A stretch of 42,224 nt of DNA from IMG/VR virus record IMGVR_UViG_3300025652_000153, positions 1 through 42,224 of that record; one strand, given 5' to 3'. Position numbers and translations under genes: made by a program. Positions 1 through 8,668 of this stretch are shown piece by piece (within the stretch, counting starts at the first letter, position 1; each line of letters begins with the position of its first letter). The stretch comes from a virus. The notes under the pieces are model-generated. The model did not search any database. It saw nothing but the letters and a program-made list of their open reading frames with translations, and had not been told where the DNA came from.

Positions 1-471
1 TCTTTTGGTAGAACTGCATGGATTGACAGGGGCATTTTTGATTTCCCTTTTGCAGCAAACGCTGACGGTTATATTTATGAGCATGAAATCGGATTTGACG
101 ATGGTACAACTAATCCAACCACACCAATTAATGCCTTCATACAGTCTAGCCCTATAGATATAGGGGATGGCGAGCAATTTATGTTGCTCCGTAAGATGAT
201 ACCCGATGTTGATTTTAAAAACTCATCAGCAACTTTGCCTGATGTAAACATAACATTAGACGTTAAAAACGTGCCTGACGGCACATATTCTAATACACAG
301 ACAGATGCGTTTGTAAAAACACAAGCAGCCGCATTAAACGCAAGGACTGAGCAATTGTTTTTTAGATTGCGTGGTAGGCAGATGAGATTTAAAATATCTT
401 CAGATGATCTTGGTGTGACTTGGAGACTAGGTTCTCCACGCCTAGATATAAGACCTGATGGGAGGCGCTGA
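1..471 (+). CDS. C-terminal part of a phage structural (stabilisation/tail-type) protein, 5' end cut by the window
   Basis: The frame is open from the first base, so only the last 156 residues are present. The C-terminus is the most recognisable part: an arginine-rich FRLRGRQMRFKI segment followed by WRLGSPRLDIRPDGRR. This style of ending is familiar from packaged-DNA stabilisation or tail-knob proteins of short-tailed phages (P22 gp10-like context); that is recall, not a search. An internal ATG at 181 is not the true start, because coding continues upstream of it. The stop overlaps the next start (TGATG at 469-473), so it is the first visible gene of the plus-strand structural operon. Phage structural role is fairly sure; the exact family is not. 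Confidence 0.6.
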   Translation, partial: SFGRTAWIDRGIFDFPFAANADGYIYEHEIGFDDGTTNPTTPINAFIQSSPIDIGDGEQFMLLRKMIPDVDFKNSSATLPDVNITLDVKNVPDGTYSNTQTDAFVKTQAAALNARTEQLFFRLRGRQMRFKISSDDLGVTWRLGSPRLDIRPDGRR

Positions 472-767
472 TGTCCAGACGTTTATCCCGTCCATATTTC
501 CCTATACCCCCAGATCAGTACCAAAGAACGTACTTTAGTGAGGTTATTCGTGCATTTTCTGTGTTTTTGGAACAGATTCAAAATCCAGGTGACGTTAGGG
601 CAACAGAGATAACTATCACCAATTTGCCCACAGATGACAGTGGACTTGAAACTGGGACTTTATTTCAACATGATGGTTATGTTAGAGTACCTTTAACCCA
701 TTCTGCTTTTCTTCGTGGATCTCAAGGCACAGGGACAGTAGGAACAGTAACAGTGAGCACAACATGA
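471..767 (+). CDS. Small phage structural-operon protein, function unknown
   Basis: 98 residues. The N-terminus reads PYFPIPPDQYQRTYFSEVIR, followed by an amphipathic helix and a beta-rich, glycine/threonine-rich C-terminus ending in GTVGTVTVSTT. There is no signal peptide or membrane segment. The start overlaps the previous stop (TGATG), and its own stop overlaps the next ATG at 764, so translation is tightly coupled. Small proteins in this place between tail/stabilisation proteins and the lysis cassette are common in aquatic podovirus-like genomes. I do not recognise the family; a minor virion component is an inference from position only. Confidence 0.6.
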   Translation: MSRRLSRPYFPIPPDQYQRTYFSEVIRAFSVFLEQIQNPGDVRATEITITNLPTDDSGLETGTLFQHDGYVRVPLTHSAFLRGSQGTGTVGTVTVSTT

Positions 768-994
768 GCGATGAACATATTATAGTAATAGGCGATGGTT
801 CTAGGTTTAGACCGTCAACATCTGTAGATAGGTTACAGTGCCATCACTGTGATAATGTGGTAGACACACCAGAAGAAGTTGCCTCATACCCAGATGGAAC
901 TTGTCCTGACTGCGGAAAGTCTTGGACAGCAGAAACTAAACGGCACACGGCTATTACGGTAACCGCGCCCGAAGCAATATCAGGAGAAGCATAA
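764..994 (+). CDS. Small zinc-ribbon protein in the structural operon
   Basis: 76 residues with two CxxC knuckles, CHHC (residues 25-28) and CPDC (about 47-50). This pattern is typical of a single zinc ribbon binding one zinc ion. The N-terminus is a short beta-like stretch with GDGSRFRP, and the C-terminus is beta-like with no motif. It overlaps both neighbours by a few bases (ATGA at 764, TAATG at 994), so it is part of the same translational unit. A zinc ribbon might bind nucleic acid or serve as a small structural domain; neither can be decided here. The zinc site is seen in the sequence, the role is unknown. Confidence 0.65.
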   Translation: MSDEHIIVIGDGSRFRPSTSVDRLQCHHCDNVVDTPEEVASYPDGTCPDCGKSWTAETKRHTAITVTAPEAISGEA

Positions 995-2205
995 TGCCCG
1001 ATTATGGTACTACAAGTGGTTCAGGTACAGGTGCATCAAGTGGTTATGGAGGCGGCTCTGGTTACACTACTAGTAGTCAAGCATCAAGCGGCGGTTCTAA
1101 AGCTGCACAAAAAAGAAAAAAAGCAGCAATCCAAGCGAGACAAAGAGCAGAGAAAGCACTTGCAGATCAGAAAAAAATAGATGCAGCAAAGGCTAAAGCT
1201 CCGATACGAACAACAGCAGTAGTATCAAATCAAGAACAGCAGCGTTTAGCGGCTGAAGCTGCAAATGCTCGTCAAGCTTTACAAGACTTAGGTGGTATGA
1301 CAGGTAACGTACCAATAAGTTCTATAAACCAGAGTAGTGCATCAAGACCATCTACAGCATATGATAGTTCTAGTCAGCAAACATCTAAAATAATAACAGG
1401 AGAACACTCCAACAAAAGCGCATTTGAAAAAGCCAGAGACGATCTTTTAATGGACATAGGCGCTAAAGATAAAGATGCAGATTATTACTACCGATTGTCT
1501 GATCGCACAAACGATGCGAAAGACAGGGCAAAAGCAGCGACACAAATCACTACAGACGGCCCAAGCACACGTTTACCCGTAGCTCCACCCGTAGCTCCAC
1601 CCGTAGCTCCACCCGTAGCTCCACCTGTAGCCCCACCTGTAGCCCCACCTACTGTCATGCCGCCTGTATTGCCACCATATGTGACACCGCAACGTCCAAC
1701 TTATGGTGGTGGTGGATTAGGTGCTTTTGGATATAGCCCTGCCTTAATGCAATACGAATCACAACAAGGAGCAGGTCAGGTTCCATACTACATGGCAGCA
1801 GCAAGAAACTCTATGAACCCAAACATGAGTCCTGCATTTATGCATGCTGCTAGGAACTATGACATACTTGGTGGAATGCAAAGAATCATGCCCCGACCTA
1901 TAGAAATGATGAGCGCAAGAGAACGTGCTGAAATCATGAACATGGGAAGTAACTTTAATACACCTAACTATAACTCACCTTATTATCAGCCTTCTCCACA
2001 AAGTGAGTTTGATTACTTTAGTAATATGGTTAGTGGCAGAAGACGTGCACCACTAGCAGATATATTTCAGGGAAAGATGCCTGGAAGAGATTTTTCTTTT
2101 GGAGGGCCAGGAAAAGGTGCACCTAGACCTATGCCTCAAGACCAACGAAACAGAGCTATGGCAGGTGGTTTAGCTGCTTTAATGAATAGTGGGATGTTTG
2201 GATAA
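994..2205 (+). CDS. Low-complexity virion protein with a VAPP repeat linker
   Basis: 403 residues. The N-terminus is rich in Gly/Ser/Thr. It is followed by a lysine/alanine-rich, probably helical stretch (about residues 30-95), then a proline hinge made of six VAPP repeats (about residues 196-219), and a C-terminal Gly/Met/Asn/Tyr-rich part with AFGYSPALMQY and MQRIMPRPIEMM. A good ribosome-binding site (AGGAG) precedes the ATG, which overlaps the upstream stop (TAATG). The composition suggests an extended or internal virion component rather than an enzyme. It lies just before the membrane/lysis cluster. I do not recognise a family. Confidence 0.6.
   Translation: MPDYGTTSGSGTGASSGYGGGSGYTTSSQASSGGSKAAQKRKKAAIQARQRAEKALADQKKIDAAKAKAPIRTTAVVSNQEQQRLAAEAANARQALQDLGGMTGNVPISSINQSSASRPSTAYDSSSQQTSKIITGEHSNKSAFEKARDDLLMDIGAKDKDADYYYRLSDRTNDAKDRAKAATQITTDGPSTRLPVAPPVAPPVAPPVAPPVAPPVAPPTVMPPVLPPYVTPQRPTYGGGGLGAFGYSPALMQYESQQGAGQVPYYMAAARNSMNPNMSPAFMHAARNYDILGGMQRIMPRPIEMMSARERAEIMNMGSNFNTPNYNSPYYQPSPQSEFDYFSNMVSGRRRAPLADIFQGKMPGRDFSFGGPGKGAPRPMPQDQRNRAMAGGLAALMNSGMFG
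1576..1647 (+). repeat. 12-bp coding tandem repeat, six copies
   Basis: The unit CCCGTAGCTCCA is repeated six times. The first four copies are identical, apart from a C-to-T change as copy four runs into copy five. The last two read CCTGTAGCCCCA. It encodes (PVAP)n and keeps the reading frame. The identical copies suggest recent slippage expansion, so copy number may vary between relatives. Confidence 0.9.
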
Positions 2206-2438
2206 TGCCTGCTACTGTTTTAGATGATTGGAAAATTCTACCACGTCTAATGATGTTGGCAGTTACGATCCTTACATATCAGGCAGTACATTGGTTTATG
2301 GGATTGCCTGATCCATCTGTTGCACAGAGTGGTCTAGTATCTGTTTGCATGGGTGCTCTTACTGGTTGCTTTGGCATATGGATGGGTAAAGAATCCACGT
2401 CTGCAAAGAAAAAAGTTGTTGAGGAGGAAGAGCTATGA
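2205..2438 (+). CDS. Small membrane protein, holin-like
   Basis: 77 residues with two hydrophobic segments, about residues 13-32 (LPRLMMLAVTILTYQAVHWF) and 42-60 (GLVSVCMGALTGCFGIWMG). The charged tail has lysines followed by EEEEL. The start overlaps the previous stop (TAATG at 2202-2206) and the end overlaps the next ATG. It is the first of three or four small membrane proteins before the endolysin, which fits a holin or holin-accessory function. The two-segment topology and charged tail are typical of class II holins, but with several candidates next to each other I cannot say which one triggers lysis. Confidence 0.6.
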   Translation: MPATVLDDWKILPRLMMLAVTILTYQAVHWFMGLPDPSVAQSGLVSVCMGALTGCFGIWMGKESTSAKKKVVEEEEL

Positions 2439-2815
2439 TTGCTCAACTGATAGGGCCGATAGCTAATCTAGCAGGTGGGTGGCTCAAAGGTAAAGCAGAT
2501 GCAAATGCTGCAAATGCAAAGTTAAAGCTAACAGAGGCAGAAGCGAAAGCAAAAATCATGCTCTCAAAAGAGACATCGATTGCCGACTGGGAGCGCATCA
2601 TGGCACAAGGCTCTCAGTCGAGTTGGAAGGACGAATATTTTGTAATTATTTTAAGTATTCCATTAATCTTATGTTGGATTCCAGGAACGGAAGGATGGGT
2701 TGATCGTGGTTTTGAACAGCTCTCCAAAGCACCAGACTGGTATTTTTACAGCCTTGGAATTGCAATTTCAGCAAGTTTTGGTGTGCGTGGCGTACAGAAG
2801 TTCTTTAAGAGGTAG
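2435..2815 (+). CDS. Holin of the three-transmembrane GTA type (probable)
   Basis: 126 residues. The N-terminal half is an alanine/lysine-rich helix (about residues 18-50). The sequence SSWKDEYFVIILSIPLILCWIPG then begins the membrane part, with segments near residues 66-84 and 101-119 and a basic end (VRGVQKFFKR). The WKDE-hydrophobic-P-x-x-L-C pattern and the FGVRG ending match what I know of the 3TM holin family found in gene transfer agents and marine phages (Pfam GTA_holin_3TM, by recall). A strong GAGGAGG ribosome-binding site precedes the ATG. Its expected role is a cytoplasmic-membrane pore that releases the endolysin encoded downstream. Confidence 0.7.
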   Translation: MIAQLIGPIANLAGGWLKGKADANAANAKLKLTEAEAKAKIMLSKETSIADWERIMAQGSQSSWKDEYFVIILSIPLILCWIPGTEGWVDRGFEQLSKAPDWYFYSLGIAISASFGVRGVQKFFKR

Positions 2816-2817
2816 CG

Positions 2818-3021
2818 ATGAAGTATATGAAAGACATCGTGGTATTAGTACTTGCTGTAGGACTTATGGGAATACTTGGTTTAATTGTCTACGATGAATT
2901 TAAGATGGCTAATGAACATGGTGGTGAGCTAGACGAGAACATTATAGGCTTACTACAAATGTCAATGACTGGTGTGATCGGAGTTGTTGGTGGTTATATA
3001 GGTGGCAAGTCAAATGGCTGA
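2818..3021 (+). CDS. Small two-segment membrane protein of the lysis cluster
   Basis: 67 residues. One hydrophobic segment lies at about residues 5-25 (IVVLVLAVGLMGILGLIVY). The short loop is acidic (GGELDEN), and a second glycine-rich segment (about 46-62) ends in GGYIGGKSNG. It starts two bases after the upstream stop with a GAGG ribosome-binding site and overlaps the next gene by 8 bases. The short loop and two membrane helices are compatible with a holin, antiholin or accessory channel protein. No family recognised. Confidence 0.6.
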   Translation: MKYMKDIVVLVLAVGLMGILGLIVYDEFKMANEHGGELDENIIGLLQMSMTGVIGVVGGYIGGKSNG

Positions 3022-3283
3022 TATGAAGATACCTGTTGCTTTAGTCTTTGCTATGGCTGTGCAATTGGTAGCGTTAGTCTGGTATATTTCTGGGATGGTT
3101 CATGACATCGAACATCTTGAGGGAACAGTATCTGCACAACAAGATATTATCGACTTACTTAATGATGATGTAAATAATTTGTGGGAGTTTTGCACCTTTA
3201 CTGAAAACAAATGGGCAGAGAGTTATACCTCTGACATGGTCTATGAACGTGTCTGTGGCACGAAGGAGTTTATAGATGAGTGA
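3014..3283 (+). CDS. Membrane-anchored coiled-coil protein, spanin-like candidate
   Basis: 89 residues from the ATG at 3014. An in-frame GTG at 3002 exists, but the ATG is preferred: MADMKIPVAL begins just before the membrane segment and gives an 8-base overlap with the upstream gene. There is one hydrophobic segment (about residues 5-27), then a predicted coiled coil (HDIEHLEGTVSAQQDIIDLL, about 31-50), and a C-terminus with two cysteines. A single N-terminal anchor with a periplasmic coiled coil next to a holin and endolysin is the layout of an inner-membrane spanin. No outer-membrane lipoprotein partner was found beside it, so the role is an inference. Confidence 0.55.
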   Translation: MADMKIPVALVFAMAVQLVALVWYISGMVHDIEHLEGTVSAQQDIIDLLNDDVNNLWEFCTFTENKWAESYTSDMVYERVCGTKEFIDE

Positions 3284-3884
3284 AGCACTAAAGACATTAC
3301 AGGAAAAGATTGGATCTACACCTGATGGTTCGTTTGGGCCTAACACTGCAAAGAAGATCTGTGACCACTACGTTTTAAACCCAGAGCGTGGAGCACATTT
3401 TCTTGGGCAGCTTGTTCATGAAAGCGGTACGTTTCGTTATACACAAGAGAACCTAAACTATAGTAAAGAATCTATACTAGCAGTGTTTGGTAAATACTTT
3501 AAGTCAGAGAGCGATGCTGAAAGCTGTGCTCGTAACCCGCAGGCTCTAGCTGACCGTGTATACGGTGACAGAATGCAAAATGACGGACAAGGATGGCTAT
3601 ATCGAGGACGCGGATTTTTACAATGTACTGGAAAAATGAACTACTCTCAGTTTGCAGCAGACATGGATCTACCAGAGATTATGAAAGACCCTGATCTTGT
3701 AGCAACAAAATATCCTATGGAGAGTGCAATTTGGTTCTTTAAAAGAAATAAACTGTGGGATATTTGCGATGAAGGTGTGAACGATGAAACAATTAAGCGC
3801 CTGACAAAACGTATCAACGGTGGATACAATGGGTTAAAGCATCGCAAAGAAGAGACTAAAAAGATATATGAATGGTTAACGTAA
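3276..3884 (+). CDS. Endolysin, glycoside hydrolase family 19 type
   Basis: 202 residues. The GH19 (chitinase-like) lysozyme core is clear: HFLGQLVHESG with the likely general acid Glu49, a second acidic residue in TQENLNYS (Glu58), then ADRVYGDRMQNDGQGWLYRGRGFLQCTGKMNY-type motifs (written here in parts, residues about 92-121), and an N-terminal peptidoglycan-binding-like stretch (residues 1-30, TPDGSFGPNTAKKI). It cleaves the glycan strands of peptidoglycan. There is no signal peptide, so export depends on the holin-type proteins encoded just upstream. A ribosome-binding site AAGGAG precedes the ATG, which overlaps the previous gene by 8 bases. Length is typical for phage GH19 lysozymes. 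Confidence 0.93.
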   Translation: MSEALKTLQEKIGSTPDGSFGPNTAKKICDHYVLNPERGAHFLGQLVHESGTFRYTQENLNYSKESILAVFGKYFKSESDAESCARNPQALADRVYGDRMQNDGQGWLYRGRGFLQCTGKMNYSQFAADMDLPEIMKDPDLVATKYPMESAIWFFKRNKLWDICDEGVNDETIKRLTKRINGGYNGLKHRKEETKKIYEWLT

Positions 3885-3908
3885 TTGATAGTTTGAACTT
3901 TTAGTGTT

Positions 3909-3927
3909 AAAGTTCAATAGAACTTTT
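3909..3927 (+). promoter_or_regulatory. Dispersed dyad AGTTC-N4-GAACT, copy 1
   Basis: AAAGTTCAATAGAACTTTT, with core 3911-3924. It lies between the endolysin stop and the next gene's ribosome-binding site (GGAG at 3928). A partial right arm (TTGAACTTTT) sits about 20 bases upstream at 3894-3903. It belongs to the dyad family described in the findings and is probably a protein-binding site or an RNA hairpin. Confidence 0.6.
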
Positions 3928-3937
3928 GGAGATTTAA

Positions 3938-5014
3938 ATGGTTCTTCCTCTACTGTTTAGCTTAGGACTACCTGCACTAGCAGGTACAGGTGCTCTTGGG
4001 GCTACCCTTGGTGCTTTTTCAGTGCCTGCATTAGCAGGTATGGGAGCAGGGTTAGGATCATTTATACAAACAGGAGACATAGGTAAAGGCATTCAAACAG
4101 GAATGGCTTCTTTTTTAGGGGGAAAAGTACTTGGTGGTTTGTCTGGATCTACAAGTGGGGCGGCAAGTGCAGCAGCGCAGGGTGCACCTACGTCAGGATT
4201 CTTGAGCGCAATGCCCAAGGCTACAGAGGTTGCAGCGCAAGGCGCAAGTGGGATGGGCGCTAATCTTTTAGGCCCAGAACTAGCATCAAAGAAGTTATTT
4301 GATTCTACAATAGGCGGTGCTTTAAATGTAGGTCAACAAGCCTTTATGCCTGCTATGATAGGTCAGACAATGGCAGACATGCAGATGATTGAGAATCGTG
4401 CAGCAAAAGATGATGACGATGATGAAACTCAAATACCTATGCCAAATCCGATGGTAAGAAGTTACAATCCTAATCCTTACGGGGGAAGCCCAGGGGAAGG
4501 TATGTATTTTCAGTATCAAAGAAGACCTAGAGTAGATGGCACAGTCCCACAACCACCATATTATTATGCAGAAGGTGGTGAGGTAGAGGTCGATGAGATG
4601 ATGGAAGACAATGGCATGAATGAGAAAGATGTTATTGTCGAGGCGATTAAAGCAATTAAAGGAATGTCTGATCAACCAGAAATAGTCTTGGCTATGTTTG
4701 TTCAGAAGTACGGCGAGGAAGCATTACGCGATCTTGTCGGGCGAGTGCAGTCGGGTGAGTTAGATGATACTGTAGCTCGTTTTGAAGAAGGTGATAAAGG
4801 AATGGTTAGAGGCCCAGGAGATGGTTCTGGAGTTGATGACATGGTTCCTGCAACACTTGAGGGAGAGCAAGATGTTCTCCTGTCTGATGGGGAGTTTGTG
4901 CTGAGGAAGAATACTACTGATGCTCTGGAGAAAGCATATGGTGGTGGATTTCTTGACGTTATTAATCGTGCTGAAGAGGAAGCTCCTGAGAAACTTGAAC
5001 AAATGGTGGGATAA
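3938..5014 (+). CDS. Internal/structural virion protein with a C-terminal GPGDGSGVDDMVPATLEGE-type domain
   Basis: 358 residues. The N-terminal half (1-150) is Gly/Ala-rich and hydrophobic, like other phage proteins thought to be injected. An acidic DDDDDE patch lies at about residues 157-162. The C-terminal part has AEGGEVEVDEMM, then RGPGDGSGVDDMVPA, LSDGEFVL and YGGGFLDVI. The G-x-G-x-x-D-x-(I/M)-P-A followed by DGEFV is a recurrent motif in structural proteins of aquatic phages (recalled). The gene starts a new block after the lysis cassette, preceded by a dyad element and a GGAG ribosome-binding site. The exact virion position is unknown. Confidence 0.65.
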   Translation: MVLPLLFSLGLPALAGTGALGATLGAFSVPALAGMGAGLGSFIQTGDIGKGIQTGMASFLGGKVLGGLSGSTSGAASAAAQGAPTSGFLSAMPKATEVAAQGASGMGANLLGPELASKKLFDSTIGGALNVGQQAFMPAMIGQTMADMQMIENRAAKDDDDDETQIPMPNPMVRSYNPNPYGGSPGEGMYFQYQRRPRVDGTVPQPPYYYAEGGEVEVDEMMEDNGMNEKDVIVEAIKAIKGMSDQPEIVLAMFVQKYGEEALRDLVGRVQSGELDDTVARFEEGDKGMVRGPGDGSGVDDMVPATLEGEQDVLLSDGEFVLRKNTTDALEKAYGGGFLDVINRAEEEAPEKLEQMVG

Positions 5015-5428
5015 TTGAGAGTTAGCTTAGTGCCTCAAGAGGCAGTTGGCAGTGTATGGAAGGATGTTGATGGAATACTAAAAAGAGCAGTAGAAACTGT
5101 TAATGATAAGTCTAATGTAATAGATGTATTAGATGGAGTCTTTGATGGCACATATGTTCTTTGGGTTGTACTAGATGATGCAGATAAAATAATAGCCGCA
5201 TTTACTACAAGACTTATAGTATATCCTCAACGGAAAGCATTGGCCTTAGACTGGGTAGGCGGAACGCAAATGAAAGAATGGGAAGATCAATTGATTGATA
5301 CTATGAAGCGTTACGCAAATGAGTTAGGATGTAGTCATCTAGAAGGCTATGGAAGAAAAGGTTGGGGTAGAGCTTTGAAGAAATATGGATTCTATCCTGA
5401 GTATATAGCTTACCGAATGGAGTTATAA
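5015..5428 (+). CDS. GNAT-like protein of the internal-virion block
   Basis: 137 residues starting at TTG 5015, immediately after the upstream TAA. A GTG at 5030 is the alternative. The fold signature is GNAT-like: a beta hairpin around VLWVVLDDADKIIAAF, a long helix (MKEWEDQLIDTMKRYANELG), then LEGYGRKGWGRALKKYGF near the C-terminus. The G(R)xGWxRxLxxxGF ending is familiar from small GNAT-type proteins encoded beside internal virion genes in podoviruses, some compared with T7 gp13 (recalled). The classical acetyl-CoA loop (Q/RxxGxG/A) is weak, so enzymatic activity is doubtful and a structural role is possible. Confidence 0.65.
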   Translation: MRVSLVPQEAVGSVWKDVDGILKRAVETVNDKSNVIDVLDGVFDGTYVLWVVLDDADKIIAAFTTRLIVYPQRKALALDWVGGTQMKEWEDQLIDTMKRYANELGCSHLEGYGRKGWGRALKKYGFYPEYIAYRMEL

Positions 5429-5429
5429 G

Positions 5430-6470
5430 ATGGGAAAAGGCAGACAAACACAGGGCGATACAACGATCCGTAATACCAACTTACCTGAGTATGCAGATCC
5501 GTATTATAAAAGACTTCTTCAGGGTGCTGAAGATGCCATGATTCCTTATGACCCTCTTACTGGTCAGTCTAGATACACTCCATATCGTGGTGAGAGATTA
5601 GCAGAATCAGGAATGTATGGTGATATAGGTGCTTCTCGTGCTATGACTAGAGGCATTGCTCAAACTGGTATTGCAGGTATGCCAGAAGCTATGCAGGCAG
5701 GCAGACAGGGAATGGCTGCTACTGGACGTGGGATTGGTTATACAGATCAAAGTGTAAATCGTTTACGTCAAACAGGGCAATACAATCCTACAACCTTTAC
5801 TGGTGATTCAGTAAATCAGTACATGTCTCCGTACATGCAGAACGTTGTAGACATTCAAAAACAACAAGCAAGATCAGACTTTGATAGATCTCAAGCACAA
5901 AGAGATGCAGACGCTGTAAGTGCAGGTGCGTTTGGTGGTTCTCGTAGAGGTGTTGTCGATGCCTTGGCAGAAGAATCATTGCAAAGTCAGCTTGGAGAAA
6001 TACAGGCTATGGGTCAGCAACAAGCATTTGACCAAGCCTCTCGTCAGTTTGAAGCTGATCGTGCAGATAGACAGTTTGGTATAGGTCAGGCTCTTGCAGG
6101 TGAGCAGGCAGCATTAGGTGCAGCTAGTCAACTGGGCAGCATGGGTCAACAGTTTGCTAATCTGGGCGCAGGTTTGTCTGGTTTGGGTGAACGTCAACGT
6201 GCTGCTGATATACAAGGCGCACAACTACTTGATACTGTTGGTCGTGATATTAGATCGGAGGATCAGGCTCGTGCTGATCTTTCTTACGAAGACTTCTTAC
6301 GACAAAGAGACTTTGCACAAAGACAATATGAGAGAATAGGATCACTGCTACAAGGTGTGCCTGTAACTCCTAATGTAGAAGAGCAGCGTATGGTTGCGTA
6401 TAACCCGATACAACAGGCACTTGGTGCAGGTATATCTGCATTAGGTCTATATAAAGGTCTAGCGGGATGA
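5430..6470 (+). CDS. Helical internal virion protein
   Basis: 346 residues, largely helical and rich in Gln, Ala, Arg and Gly. Characteristic points are NQYMSPYMQNVVDIQKQQAR, then GAFGGSRRGVVDALAEE, followed by a long Q/A-rich helix (about residues 190-300) and a C-terminus NPIQQALGAGISALGLYKG. The GAFGGSR motif between helical arms is typical of a common structural protein in marine phage genomes (recalled, no family name). The start has GGAG at good spacing, and the end overlaps the next gene (ATGA). Together with its neighbours it likely forms part of the DNA ejection machinery inside the head. Confidence 0.65.
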   Translation: MGKGRQTQGDTTIRNTNLPEYADPYYKRLLQGAEDAMIPYDPLTGQSRYTPYRGERLAESGMYGDIGASRAMTRGIAQTGIAGMPEAMQAGRQGMAATGRGIGYTDQSVNRLRQTGQYNPTTFTGDSVNQYMSPYMQNVVDIQKQQARSDFDRSQAQRDADAVSAGAFGGSRRGVVDALAEESLQSQLGEIQAMGQQQAFDQASRQFEADRADRQFGIGQALAGEQAALGAASQLGSMGQQFANLGAGLSGLGERQRAADIQGAQLLDTVGRDIRSEDQARADLSYEDFLRQRDFAQRQYERIGSLLQGVPVTPNVEEQRMVAYNPIQQALGAGISALGLYKGLAG

Positions 6471-8656
6471 ACATAATAGAGCTTCAAGACAACCTAAAGG
6501 ACTTACCAGATCGTAGGCTAATTCAAGAAATGCAAACGCCAACGGGTAACATGCCTCAGTTTCTGGTTCTTAGTGAGCTTACAAGACGCAAGAGAATGCG
6601 TGATGATTATAATCGTCAAGACGCAGCGAATATGCCTACAGTAGCAGAAGAAGTTATGACCGCAGCAGGTGTGCCGCAAGGTGGGATAACTGCAATCGCA
6701 AGGAACATGGCTCCAAATAGTTCAATTGCACAAAACACAAGTGCAGACATGGCAGTTCAGAGGGAGCCTACCCGTGCTCCTCAGATGATGGCTGATGGTG
6801 GAATATTAGAAATGAATGAAGGTGGCGGATTGTCAGGATTGCTTCAGGGAATCTTTGGCTTTGGTCGCGGTGATGAAGATATAGGAAAACCTGTACAGCC
6901 ATATCCAGAGAACTCTCCAAACCCTCGTGATAGATCTACATGGATGAGAATGTATGGAGAAACACATAATCTTGATGGCTCTCCAAAAACAATGTCTCCT
7001 AACATCTCAGAAATAAACAAGCCAACAGACTATAAAAGTCCTTTTGTAAGCGATGTTAGTGCAGATGTTGGAGACTTTACGCCAACTGTTCCTGGGGCAG
7101 CGCAAGATCCATCAACCGATTTAGACATAGGTAACATATTGGCAGGCTCACAGAAGTTTGGTTTTGATAGGATTCCTAATCAAGACACTACTAGTGGATT
7201 GCCAGTTGCTGCTCCTGACTTTGATGCTACAGACGAAGAAGATTTTCTTGATGCAGAGTCAGAAAGACTTGATCAGCTAGATGTTGCTGCTGCAAACATG
7301 GGTGATCAGCCTCTACCTGATGTATCACAAATAGATCCTGAAACTAATCTAGATATATCTGCCGCTTTAGGCATAGGAAGCTTAGGCACAAACCTAGCAG
7401 ACGCTATGAATAATCCAATTGGAGACTTACCGTTTTTACCCCCTCCTACTCGTGACACTAGAGAACCTAGCTCTCCTACTGATGCCACTATCGGCAGCTA
7501 TGGCAGGACTACTGTCGGTCAAACAAAAGATGAAATAGAAAGAATGAATCAAATGCTGGATTTGGAAGGCATTGGGCCAAGCACCGCAGGTGAAATTATT
7601 TCTAGCGCAATAACGGAAGAACAAAATAATAGAGAGTCTAGCGATTCTACTTTAAGTGGTAATAATTTTAGCAACGATCCAACCACAGGATACTCTTACC
7701 CGACAGACGTACTTCCGCTTGATCCCAGAATGGAGGGAAGGCAGGTTGCAGGGAGAGTAATAGATGCGTTGACAGAGGGTGAAGGTGGCGGTCTGCCCGA
7801 AGATATTTACGGTGGATTTGAAGATCCAGAAGCAATAGCGAGACGACAAGAAAGTCTCCGTAAACCGACAGGTTTACCAGATGAACTCAGATACGATGAT
7901 CCAGATATTTCAGAATTTCTCACGCCATCACTAGGGCAAACCACAGGAACAGGACTTAGTCTAGAGGGTGGCGTAGAATCACTTCTCCCACCATCACTCA
8001 CAGGTAGTGATACAGGTGATGGCTTAGGTGATGATGGCTTAGGTGGTGATACAGGGGGAGGTGCAGGTAGCACAGTTGGAGATTCCTATAGCACACTTGA
8101 GGGTCGTATTGCTAAGATGCTTGCGGATCGTGAGAAGTCAGCAGAGTCAGATAAATACTTGGCACTTGCTCAGGCAGGCCTAGCGTTAATGGCATCTGAT
8201 AGCCCAACATTAGGTGGTGCTATAGGTGAAGCAGGTCTCGTTGGCATTAGCCAAATGAGGGAAGCTCGTAATCAATACGACAAAGACATCCTTGGTTTAC
8301 TAGGAACACAAGCAGATATAGATGCTGCAAGAAGAGATGCTTCTTTATCAGAGAGACAGTTTGGCCTTAAAGAAAGAGAGTTGGAGTTAGCAGAAGCTGA
8401 AGCCGCTCTACCACCAGGATTATCTGCCAGTGAAAAGAATGCATTCTTGAGGGAGTCAGGTGATTTGTTTAGTGAGTTAAACTCCTTAAACACTATTATT
8501 GAAAGTGGTATTAGACAAGGAGAGTATGGCCCTGAGACAATATCAGAAGCAGAAAAGAACGCTTTGATTAAAGAACGTAATGCATTACAATCTCAGTACA
8601 ATAAATTTATAGGTTTGGTTAATCCTAATTTGGCTAACATCCAAACTGCTGAGTAA
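6467..8656 (+). CDS. Large Gly/Asp-rich internal virion protein
   Basis: 729 residues. The N-terminal region has LPDRRLIQEMQ and PQFLVLSELTRRKRMRDD, a short conserved-looking helix pair that often opens this kind of virion protein. The centre is long, low-complexity and rich in Asp, Pro, Ser, Thr and Gly (about 130-540). The C-terminal part is helical, with ALAQAGLALMASDSPTLG and GLVGISQMREA, followed by a coiled coil (about 610-700). It overlaps the preceding gene by ATGA. Role inferred: internal core or ejection protein acting with the 346-residue and 2828-residue products. Confidence 0.65.
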   Translation: MNIIELQDNLKDLPDRRLIQEMQTPTGNMPQFLVLSELTRRKRMRDDYNRQDAANMPTVAEEVMTAAGVPQGGITAIARNMAPNSSIAQNTSADMAVQREPTRAPQMMADGGILEMNEGGGLSGLLQGIFGFGRGDEDIGKPVQPYPENSPNPRDRSTWMRMYGETHNLDGSPKTMSPNISEINKPTDYKSPFVSDVSADVGDFTPTVPGAAQDPSTDLDIGNILAGSQKFGFDRIPNQDTTSGLPVAAPDFDATDEEDFLDAESERLDQLDVAAANMGDQPLPDVSQIDPETNLDISAALGIGSLGTNLADAMNNPIGDLPFLPPPTRDTREPSSPTDATIGSYGRTTVGQTKDEIERMNQMLDLEGIGPSTAGEIISSAITEEQNNRESSDSTLSGNNFSNDPTTGYSYPTDVLPLDPRMEGRQVAGRVIDALTEGEGGGLPEDIYGGFEDPEAIARRQESLRKPTGLPDELRYDDPDISEFLTPSLGQTTGTGLSLEGGVESLLPPSLTGSDTGDGLGDDGLGGDTGGGAGSTVGDSYSTLEGRIAKMLADREKSAESDKYLALAQAGLALMASDSPTLGGAIGEAGLVGISQMREARNQYDKDILGLLGTQADIDAARRDASLSERQFGLKERELELAEAEAALPPGLSASEKNAFLRESGDLFSELNSLNTIIESGIRQGEYGPETISEAEKNALIKERNALQSQYNKFIGLVNPNLANIQTAE

Positions 8657-8668
8657 TCTGGAGGCTAC

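Noticed and set aside
181-471. ATG at 181 as a complete 96-residue gene
   Set aside because: The same frame is open to base 1 with coding-like sequence, so it is the C-terminus of a larger gene.
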